A DNA stretch of 10,806 nt, taken from the NCBI GenBank assembly GCA_030640885.1, contig DAOWIN010000110.1:1-10806 (forward strand). The letters run 5' to 3'. Within the stretch, counting starts at the first letter, position 1; every line of letters begins with the position of its first letter. The position numbers and the translations under genes are program-made. This stretch comes from Candidatus Omnitrophota bacterium. Its GTDB lineage: Bacteria > Omnitrophota > 4484-213. Shown here in pieces: positions 5,237 to 10,806 of the stretch. The notes under the pieces are model-generated. The model searched no databases. It was not told the DNA's origin and worked only from the letters and a program-made list of their open reading frames with translations.

Positions 5237-6964
5237 ATGACTTTAAAAGGAATTGCGGTTTCGCCGGGAATAGTAATTGGTAAAGTATTTTTACTAAACA
5301 GCGAGAGTTTTATTATCCCGCGGGCAACCATAAAAAAGGAAGAGGTTTTTAAAGAGATTGAGCGTTTTAAAAAGGTGTTGGGGCAAACCCGCCAAGAGAT
5401 TATTGCTTTGCAGGAAAAATTAAGCAGAGAAATCGGTTCTAAACACAGTGATATTTTTAACGCCCATTTGCTGATTTTAGATGACCCGGTGCTGATTGAG
5501 GAGATAACTGACAAGATTAAAAGAAGAAAATTTAGCGCGGAATATCTTTTCCAGCAAGTTATAAGAAACTACGAAAAGGCATTTTCTAAAATTGATGATG
5601 ACTATTTTAAAGAAAGAATAAGCGACATTCAGGATGTAGGGAAAAGAGTGCTCAGGAACCTTTTGGGTGGCAAAAAAACAAATTTGGCTAATCTCAAAGA
5701 AGAGGTTGTTGTTGTTTCTTACGACTTGTCTCCTTCAGATACCGCCCTAATGCATAAGGAAAAGGTTGCTGGTTTTGCTACAGATATTGGAGGAAGAACA
5801 AGCCATACAGCTATTATGGCTCGCTCATTAGAGATTCCTGCTGTCGTGGGATTAGAAAAGATTACTGTTAAAGCAAAGAATGATGATTTATTGATTATAG
5901 ATGGGGACAAAGGGGTTGTGATTATAAATCCTCGCCCCGAGGTAATTAAAAAATACCGCAAAAGAAAAGCAGAGGATTTAAAATTTACGCAAGAACTAAA
6001 AAAGCTTCGTAATTTGCCTGCGCAAACCAAAGATGGTTTTGTAATGGAAATGGCGGCGAATATAGAACTGCCGGAGGAGATTGGTTCGGCTTTAAAAGAG
6101 GGAGCTCAAGGTGTCGGGTTATATCGCACAGAGTATTTTTTTCTCAACCGCTCTGTTTTGCCTAGCGAAGAAGAGCAGTATCAAGCATATAAATTAGTTG
6201 CTCAAAAGATGAAACCGCATCCAGTAGTTATCAGAACATTAGATTTAGGAGGCGATAAGTTTCTGTCGCATTTAGATATTCCGTTGGAGATGAATCCCTT
6301 TTTGGGCTGGCGGGCGATAAGATTTTGTTTGGCAAGACCAGATGTTTTTAAAACCCAGTTAAAAGCAATTTTGCGAGCAAGCAATTTTGGACAATTAAAG
6401 ATTATGTATCCCATGATTTCCGGTATAGAAGAGTTTAAACAGGCGAACAAGATCTTATCACAAGTCCAAAAGGAGCTGCAAAAACAAAATATTCCTTTTG
6501 ACAAAAACATGGAAATAGGAGCAATGATTGAAATTCCTTCGGCGGCTTTAACCGCCGATATCTTAGCAAAAGAGGCTGATTTCTTTAGTATTGGCACCAA
6601 TGATCTTATCCAGTATTCCTTAGCTGTGGACAGAGTGAATGAAAAGATTGCTTATTTATATGAACCTAACCATCCGGCAATATTAAGATTGATCAAAACA
6701 GTTGTTGAAGCCGCTCGCAAAGAAGGAATCTGGGTGGGAATGTGCGGCGAGATGTGCAGTGAACCGATTTTTATTCCTTTGTTGTTAGGATTGGGCTTGA
6801 CAAAATTTAGTGTTAGCCCCTTGATGCTGTCAAGGATAAAAAAGACAATTCGTTCAGTATCCTTAAAAGAAACGAAAATATGGGCTAAGGAAATATTGAA
6901 TTTGGATAAAATAAAGGATATAAAGCATTTTTCGCAAACCAAATTTGAAGAGGTGCCCCAATGA
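5237..6964 (+). CDS. ptsI: PTS Enzyme I (phosphoenolpyruvate-protein phosphotransferase)
   Basis: Enzyme I takes phosphate from PEP and passes it to HPr, the first step of the phosphotransferase relay, in the cytoplasm. From the ATG at 5237 the protein has 575 residues, the normal size. It opens with LKGIAVSPGIVIGKVF. The phosphorylated histidine is H190 in GGRTSHTAIMARSLEIPAVVG. PEP-binding residues follow: R297 in GLYRTEYFF, R333 in RTLDLGGDKF, the acidic motif GAMIEIPSA (about 428-436), FSIGTNDLIQYSLAVDR (450-466) and the catalytic C503 in GMCGEM. All domains (HPr-binding helical region, swivelling His domain, PEP barrel) are present. The start is fixed by GGAGGT. It overlaps the isomerase gene by four bases (ATGA), so the two are probably translationally coupled, which joins PEP use to sugar-phosphate metabolism. 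Identity is secure. Confidence 0.97.
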   Translation: MTLKGIAVSPGIVIGKVFLLNSESFIIPRATIKKEEVFKEIERFKKVLGQTRQEIIALQEKLSREIGSKHSDIFNAHLLILDDPVLIEEITDKIKRRKFSAEYLFQQVIRNYEKAFSKIDDDYFKERISDIQDVGKRVLRNLLGGKKTNLANLKEEVVVVSYDLSPSDTALMHKEKVAGFATDIGGRTSHTAIMARSLEIPAVVGLEKITVKAKNDDLLIIDGDKGVVIINPRPEVIKKYRKRKAEDLKFTQELKKLRNLPAQTKDGFVMEMAANIELPEEIGSALKEGAQGVGLYRTEYFFLNRSVLPSEEEQYQAYKLVAQKMKPHPVVIRTLDLGGDKFLSHLDIPLEMNPFLGWRAIRFCLARPDVFKTQLKAILRASNFGQLKIMYPMISGIEEFKQANKILSQVQKELQKQNIPFDKNMEIGAMIEIPSAALTADILAKEADFFSIGTNDLIQYSLAVDRVNEKIAYLYEPNHPAILRLIKTVVEAARKEGIWVGMCGEMCSEPIFIPLLLGLGLTKFSVSPLMLSRIKKTIRSVSLKETKIWAKEILNLDKIKDIKHFSQTKFEEVPQ

Positions 6965-8019
6965 AATCAGAGCAGAATTTAGACAAAGCAAATATGTGGC
7001 AAAAACTAATTGATTTTCCCCAACAGATTAAGGAGGCAATAGAAATAGGTAATGCGCTATACGCTATACGCTATACGCTATACGCTACTTATAAGAATAT
7101 AATATTCAGCGGAATGGGAGGTTCGGCAATTGCCGGCGAATTGCTCAAGGATTACCTAAGCAGTGAAATAAAAATCCCTATCTTTGTCAATAGGGACTAT
7201 GCGCTTCCTAATTTTGTCGATGAAAACAGTCTAATTTTTGCCAACAGCTACTCGGGCAATACCGAAGAAACGCTTAGCGCCTATGAACAAGCAAAAAAAA
7301 AGAAGGCACATCTGATTATTATTAGCTCGGGCGGAGAATTGGTCAGAAAGGCAAAACAAGATGAAACTTTCTTTATAACTATTCCTTCCGGAATGCCGCC
7401 GCGTACTGCTCTTGCTTATTCCTTTTTTATTCCTTTAGTTCTTTTTTCTCAGCTCGGATTGATTTCTGCAAAGGAGGAGGATATTAAAGAAACAATTGCT
7501 GTTTTGGAAAAGATAAAACAAGAAATTATCAGCGAGGAAGAAAACGAGGCGAAAAATGTCTCACTTTCTTTTTTGAACAAATTTCCGGTTATCTACACCT
7601 CTAATTCTTTTGCCGCTGTGGCAGCTCGTTTTAAACAACAATTAGCCGAAAACAGCAAGAATTTATCATCAATTAACTTTCTTCCCGAAATGAATCACAA
7701 CGAAATAGTAGGTTGGGAATTTCCTGAGTTAATAAAGGATTTTATTGTCCTCTTTTTACGCGATAAACAAGAGCATAGCCGAATCAACAAAAGGATGGGA
7801 ATTTCTCAGAAGATTATAAAGGAAAAAGCGGAAATTTTGGAGATTTGGTCAAGGGGGCAATCCTTATTGGCTCGCACCTTTTCTTTAATTTATATCGGTG
7901 ATTTTATTTCTTACTATCTTGCTTTATCAAACAAAATTGACCCTACGCCAGTGAAAAAAATAGACTATTTGAAGAAACAGTTGAAGACCACTGATACCGC
8001 TGATAATTCATCAGTGTAA
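6961..8019 (+). CDS. Bifunctional phosphoglucose/phosphomannose isomerase
   Basis: This protein belongs to the PGI/PMI family typified by the Pyrobaculum aerophilum enzyme, which interconverts fructose 6-phosphate with glucose 6-phosphate and mannose 6-phosphate. SIS-domain motifs are visible: FSGMGGSAIAGELL (49-62), NSYSGNTEET (95-104) and SGMPPRTALAYS (143-154). The catalytic Glu is in EMNHNEIVGWE (243-253), and H272 in EHSRINKRMG is a candidate second acid/base. DPTPVKKIDYLKKQL (327-341) is the usual C-terminal motif. Length is 352 residues. Two parts are unusual. Residues 32-42 (ALYAIRYTLYA) are encoded by a perfect 7-bp tandem repeat just before the first SIS strand. The last ten or so residues (TTDTADNSSV) and the stop codon come from a family B repeat patch. 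Start ATG overlaps the ptsI stop and has GAGGTG at 6950-6955. Confidence 0.9.
   Translation: MKSEQNLDKANMWQKLIDFPQQIKEAIEIGNALYAIRYTLYATYKNIIFSGMGGSAIAGELLKDYLSSEIKIPIFVNRDYALPNFVDENSLIFANSYSGNTEETLSAYEQAKKKKAHLIIISSGGELVRKAKQDETFFITIPSGMPPRTALAYSFFIPLVLFSQLGLISAKEEDIKETIAVLEKIKQEIISEEENEAKNVSLSFLNKFPVIYTSNSFAAVAARFKQQLAENSKNLSSINFLPEMNHNEIVGWEFPELIKDFIVLFLRDKQEHSRINKRMGISQKIIKEKAEILEIWSRGQSLLARTFSLIYIGDFISYYLALSNKIDPTPVKKIDYLKKQLKTTDTADNSSV
7055..7087 (+). repeat. Perfect 7-bp tandem repeat (cgctata x 4.7) inside the isomerase gene
   Basis: Four full copies of cgctata plus cgcta span 33 bases (11 codons) without mismatch. Because 7 is not a multiple of 3, the array is read in all three frames in turn and yields the heptapeptide pattern LYAIRYT. 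The total length is a multiple of three, so the reading frame is kept. Confidence 0.95.
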
Positions 8020-8100
8020 TCAGCCCGCCTCAGGCGGGTCAGTGTAATCAGTGCTAATTTATCAGTGTAATCAGTATCTCTTAAATCAGTGTAATCAGTG
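7989..8100 (+). repeat. 9-bp-period repeat patch, family B, spanning the isomerase 3' end and the gap before metK
   Basis: Units of atcagtgta/atcagtg fill the isomerase-metK gap and begin inside the isomerase coding end. CACTGAT at 7989-7995 can pair with ATCAGTG at 8010-8016, a hairpin next to the stop codon at 8017-8019. The block 8009-8053 is a perfect 45-bp reverse complement of 3315-3359, including the CCCGCCTCAGGCGGG palindrome at 8024-8038. Further atcagtgtaatcagt blocks follow near 8061 and 8086. The patch stops just before the metK ribosome binding site. Confidence 0.9.
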
Positions 8101-8104
8101 TTAC

Positions 8105-8112
8105 AAGGAGGG
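8105..8112 (+). promoter_or_regulatory. Strong ribosome binding site for metK
   Basis: aaggaggg is one of the best Shine-Dalgarno matches in the window and lies immediately after the repeat patch, with the GGAG core four bases before the ATG at 8115. It fixes the metK start. Confidence 0.8.
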
Positions 8113-8114
8113 AT

Positions 8115-9260
8115 ATGTTAAAGCACAAACATTTATTTACCTCAGAATCCGTAGCTGAGGGGCACCCGGATAAGGTTGCCGATCAAATCTCAGATGCCGT
8201 TTTAGACGAGATTTTAAAAAACGACCCTCAAGGCAGAGTTGCTTGCGAAACCTTGGTCAGCACAGGTTTAGCTTTTGTAGCCGGAGAGATTACTACGCAA
8301 TGCTATGTGAACATCCCCAAAATAGTGCGTAGTACAATTAAAGAAGTTGGTTATACCGATGCTATCTATGGATTTGATTATCTAACCTGCGGGGTAATCA
8401 CGGCGATTCAAGAGCAATCACCAGATATTGCTTTGGGTGTGGACAAGGGAGGAGCTGGCGATCAGGGTATGGTTTTCGGCTATGCCGTTGATGAAACGCC
8501 TGAATTTATGCCCCTGCCTATAATTTTAGCCCATAAATTAGTGCGTCGGTTAGCCGAAATTAGGAAAGAAGGGATTGTTGATTATTTAAGACCGGATGGG
8601 AAGTCTCAGGTAACTGTAGAATATGATAACGGAATGCCCCAGCGGATAGATACAATAGTAATAAGTGCTCAGCATAGCCCAAAGGTAAAGATATCCCGAC
8701 TGAAAGAGGACATAAAAGAGTTGGTAATCAATAAGGTTATTCCTCAAAAGTTTCTGGACAAAAATAAACTGCCTAAAATTCTTATCAACCCTACAGGCAA
8801 ATTTGAGACAGGCGGGCCTCAGGGCGATACCGGACTCACCGGCAGAAAAATTATCATAGATACTTACGGAGGGGTTGGTAGCCATGGGGGCGGGTGTTTT
8901 TCAGGAAAAGACCCGACAAAGGTAGATAGATCTGGTTCTTATATGGCGCGTTATATTGCTAAAAACATTGTTGCCGCCGGTTTGGCAAAGAAATGTGAAC
9001 TTCAAATTGCCTATGTTATTGGTGTCCGAGAACCAGTGTCTTTAACAGTAAATACCTATAAAACTGGAAAGATTCACGAATTAGAAATAACCAAACTAAT
9101 TAAGAAAAACTTTGATTTAAGCCCTCATGGAATTATCAAAGCATTAGATTTGCGAAAACCAATCTATAGAAAAACTGCTTGCTATGGACATTTTGGGAGA
9201 AAGGAATTTAGTTGGGAAAAAATAGATAAAGCGGAATCATTAAAAAAAGAGGTGTTATGA
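8115..9260 (+). CDS. metK: S-adenosylmethionine synthase (methionine adenosyltransferase)
   Basis: MetK makes S-adenosylmethionine from methionine and ATP in the cytoplasm, releasing phosphate and pyrophosphate. The 381-residue length is typical and all three domains are present. Motifs: FTSESVAEGHPDKVADQISD (8-27), with the ATP-contacting His and the metal-binding Asp; ACETLVSTG (43-51); GAGDQGMVFGYA (113-124); PTGKFETGGPQGDTGLTGRK (226-245); and GGGCFSGKDPTKVDRSG (258-274), where the common form is GGGAFSGKD, so Ala is Cys here. YVIGVREPVSL near 300-310 is also standard. The start has a strong Shine-Dalgarno site. The stop overlaps the ahcY start (ATGA), so SAM synthesis and removal of its by-product are coupled. 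I saw no SAM riboswitch in the upstream gap, which is repeat sequence. Confidence 0.97.
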   Translation: MLKHKHLFTSESVAEGHPDKVADQISDAVLDEILKNDPQGRVACETLVSTGLAFVAGEITTQCYVNIPKIVRSTIKEVGYTDAIYGFDYLTCGVITAIQEQSPDIALGVDKGGAGDQGMVFGYAVDETPEFMPLPIILAHKLVRRLAEIRKEGIVDYLRPDGKSQVTVEYDNGMPQRIDTIVISAQHSPKVKISRLKEDIKELVINKVIPQKFLDKNKLPKILINPTGKFETGGPQGDTGLTGRKIIIDTYGGVGSHGGGCFSGKDPTKVDRSGSYMARYIAKNIVAAGLAKKCELQIAYVIGVREPVSLTVNTYKTGKIHELEITKLIKKNFDLSPHGIIKALDLRKPIYRKTACYGHFGRKEFSWEKIDKAESLKKEVL

Positions 9261-10579
9261 ACTATGATATTAAAGATGTCCAATTGGCAAAAAAAGGGAA
9301 ACTGCGTATTGAATGGGCAAATCAAAATATGCCCGTGCTTAACCTAATTCAACAGAGATTTGCAAAAGAGAAGCCATTGAAAAATACCAAAATTGCTTGC
9401 TGTCTGCATGTAACTACAGAAACAGCAAATTTGGCAGTTACTTTAAAAAAAGGGGGGGCAGAAGTGTTTGTTTGCGCCTCTAATCCTTTATCTACGCAAG
9501 ATGATGTTGCCGCTTCTTTGGTAAAAGATTTTAAAATTCCTGTTTTTGCAATTAAAGGCGAGGATAAAAAAACCTATTACAGACATCTGCAGGCAGTCTT
9601 ATCAAAAAAACCCCAAATTACAATGGATGACGGAGCGGATTTGGTTTCAACAGTCCACAGTCAACAGTCCACAGTCAACAGTTTACCGAAAACCGAAAAC
9701 CGAAAACTGAGAGCCGAAAACCAAGAACCGAGAACAATCGCCAGTAAATTGCCGTGGGGAGGGACGGAAGAGACCACCACCGGTGTAATTCGCCTGCGGG
9801 CAATGGAGAAAAAGGGGGTTTTAAAATACCCAGTAATTGCCGTAAATGATGCCCAAACAAAACATTTCTTTGATAACCGCTACGGAACAGGGCAAAGCAC
9901 AATTGACGGTATCCTGCGGGCAACAAATATTTTACTCGCCGGCAGTAATTTTGTGGTTTGCGGTTATGGTTGGTGCGGGCGAGGAGTGGCAATGCGTGCT
10001 AAAGGGATGGGAGCAAAGGTGATTATCTGCGAAATAGATCCTCTCAAAGCATTAGAAGCAGCAATGGATGGTTTTTCTGTTTTGCCTTTGAAGGAAGCAA
10101 GTCCAATTGGAGATATCTTTGTCACAGTTACTGGTGATATAAATGTGCTTTCAGAAGGGCATTTTAAACTAATGAAAGACAACTCAATTATTGCTAATGC
10201 CGGACATTTTAATGCCGAGATTGATATTCCCGCTCTTAAAAGAATTTCAGTGAGCAAAAAAAGAATGCGGGATTTTGTAGAGCAGTATAAATTGAAAAAT
10301 GGCAGAAGAATTAACCTTTTAGGGGAAGGAAGATTGATTAACTTAGCCGCCGCAGAAGGACATCCGGCAACGGTAATGGATATGAGCTTTGCCAATCAGG
10401 CATTGAGTGGCGAATACATTGCAAAAAATTATAAGAACTTACAAAACAGGGTTTATTCTGTTCCTGAAAAGATTGACAAAAAGATTGCCGAGTTAAAATT
10501 AAAGGCAATGGGAATAGAGATAGATTCTTTGACTAAAGAACAAAAGAAATATTTAGATTCCTGGGAGATGGGGACATGA
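9257..10579 (+). CDS. ahcY: Adenosylhomocysteinase (SAH hydrolase)
   Basis: AHCY uses bound NAD to split S-adenosylhomocysteine reversibly into adenosine and homocysteine, removing the inhibitor left by methyltransfer. Visible motifs are the catalytic TMDDGADLV (122-130), GGTEETTTGVIRL (168-180), catalytic Lys/Asp/Asn in TKHFFDNRYGTGQS (201-214), the NAD-binding CGYGWCGRGVAMRAKG (235-250, GxGxxG) and NAGHF (314-318). The C-terminal part is complete, with GHPATVMDMSFANQAL (368-383) and an Asp/Lys-rich tail. The YGTGQS form, without the Cys of the mammalian enzyme, resembles Thermotoga and archaeal AHCY. Odd feature: residues about 131-159, between DDGADLV and GGTEETTTG, are encoded by twelve 7-bp repeat units from two families, and the frame stays open. 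That loop is variable in the family, so activity could be kept. Start overlaps metK by four bases with GAGGTG upstream. Confidence 0.95.
   Translation: MNYDIKDVQLAKKGKLRIEWANQNMPVLNLIQQRFAKEKPLKNTKIACCLHVTTETANLAVTLKKGGAEVFVCASNPLSTQDDVAASLVKDFKIPVFAIKGEDKKTYYRHLQAVLSKKPQITMDDGADLVSTVHSQQSTVNSLPKTENRKLRAENQEPRTIASKLPWGGTEETTTGVIRLRAMEKKGVLKYPVIAVNDAQTKHFFDNRYGTGQSTIDGILRATNILLAGSNFVVCGYGWCGRGVAMRAKGMGAKVIICEIDPLKALEAAMDGFSVLPLKEASPIGDIFVTVTGDINVLSEGHFKLMKDNSIIANAGHFNAEIDIPALKRISVSKKRMRDFVEQYKLKNGRRINLLGEGRLINLAAAEGHPATVMDMSFANQALSGEYIAKNYKNLQNRVYSVPEKIDKKIAELKLKAMGIEIDSLTKEQKKYLDSWEMGT
9648..9732 (+). repeat. Two heptad repeat families fused inside ahcY (caacagt/ccacagt, then aaccgaa)
   Basis: The first block (9648-9682) is a perfect alternation of caacagt and ccacagt, five heptads. 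After one extra base, the second block (9684-9732) has seven heptads: taccgaa, aaccgaa, aaccgaa, aactgag, agccgaa, aaccaag, aaccgag. The whole segment lies in the open ahcY frame and encodes a polar, low-complexity loop. Confidence 0.95.
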
Positions 10580-10580
10580 A

Positions 10581-10698
10581 CATGCAAAATTATCAATTAT
10601 CAATTAACATTTTAAAATGCAAGATGAAGAAAATATAACAATCAATGCAAAATGCAAAATGCAAAATTAGCAATTAACAATGCAAAAATAACAATGAA
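10581..10698 (+). repeat. Heptad repeat patch, family F (aaatgca/caattaa), running into the atpD start
   Basis: The ahcY-atpD gap is AT-rich repeat sequence. The left part has tatcaat, tatcaat, taacatt-like units. From 10643 the heptads caatgca, aaatgca, aaatgca, aaattag, caattaa, caatgca, aaaataa, caatgaa run without a phase break to 10698. The last unit contains the atpD ATG. I see no promoter or terminator that I can support in this gap, and no good Shine-Dalgarno site before atpD. Confidence 0.85.
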
Positions 10699-10806
10699 AG
10701 AGCAAAATATCGGTAAAGTCAAACGGATAATTGGGGCAGTGGTAGATGTACAGTTTGCGATGGGCAAACTACCGTCTATTTATAATGCTGTCAAAATAAA
10801 AGGGAC
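10694..10806 (+). CDS. atpD: F-type ATP synthase beta subunit, N-terminal fragment (3' end outside window)
   Basis: The first 37 codons read MKEQNIGKVKRIIGAVVDVQ followed by FAMGKLPSIYNAVKIKG. The pattern GKV-x-x-IIGAVVDVQF and GKLPSIYNAV is the N-terminal beta-barrel of the F1 beta (catalytic) subunit, rather than alpha, FliI or V-type subunits. The catalytic P-loop lies beyond the window. The gene upstream is ahcY and not atpG, so beta is not in the usual atpA-atpG-atpD order here. It could head a split atpD-atpC unit, or an N-ATPase operon, which also begins with the beta gene; the window cannot decide. The start codon falls inside a 7-bp repeat patch with no obvious ribosome binding site. 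Confidence 0.88.
   Translation, partial: MKEQNIGKVKRIIGAVVDVQFAMGKLPSIYNAVKIKG

Noticed and set aside
8020..8104. SAM riboswitch before metK
   Set aside because: The gap consists of atcagtgta repeat units; I could not find the conserved core of any SAM riboswitch class.
9675..10395. Long reverse-strand open frames opposite ahcY and other genes
   Set aside because: They lie opposite strongly conserved coding regions, have no recognisable motifs or ribosome binding sites, and are best explained as shadows.

Overview
This window is an AT-rich run of bacterial housekeeping genes, all on the + strand. LptB implies an LPS-exporting, Gram-negative envelope. The HPr Ser/Thr-kinase plus YvcK pair is better known from Firmicutes. 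Low GC, this gene order, AHCY with the Thermotoga/archaeal-style YGTGQS motif, and many short tandem repeats between genes together suggest an uncultured candidate-phylum bacterium. Omnitrophota or a similar lineage is my best guess, but this is inference from memory and not a firm assignment.

Layout: 3' part of alaS (3-1031); lptB (1088-1819); short hpf (1882-2169); ptsN, an EIIA-Ntr protein (2239-2694); an HPr kinase without its N-terminal domain (2753-3313); yvcK with an added N-terminal membrane hairpin (3409-4629); ptsH, HPr (4695-4964); a small acidic protein (5011-5220); ptsI, Enzyme I (5237-6964); a bifunctional phosphoglucose/phosphomannose isomerase (6961-8019); metK (8115-9260); ahcY (9257-10579); and the first codons of atpD (10694 to the window end). 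There is no gene-free stretch over 300 bases.

How the genes fit together: Enzyme I, HPr (His17 and Ser48 sites both visible) and EIIA-Ntr form a phosphorelay. HprK can presumably mark HPr on Ser48. No sugar-specific EIIB or EIIC permease is present here, so this looks like a regulatory PTS. YvcK, a carbon/cell-wall regulator, and the sugar-phosphate isomerase fit the same carbon-control theme. The order lptB-hpf-ptsN resembles the proteobacterial lptB-rpoN-hpf-ptsN cluster with rpoN missing. metK and ahcY overlap by 4 bases and make, then clear, the SAM/SAH pair of the methyl cycle.

The most striking signal is not a gene. Most intergenic gaps are filled with patches of short tandem repeats from several unrelated sequence families. 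Five families have a 7-bp period and two have a roughly 9-bp period. They also enter genes: they encode an internal segment of the isomerase, an internal segment of AHCY, and the C-terminal tails of AlaRS and the isomerase. They run in phase up to the atpD start codon. One 9-bp-family patch contains a 45-bp sequence that recurs as a perfect inverted copy 4.7 kb away. Where no repeat patch is present, neighbouring genes tend to overlap or sit very close.
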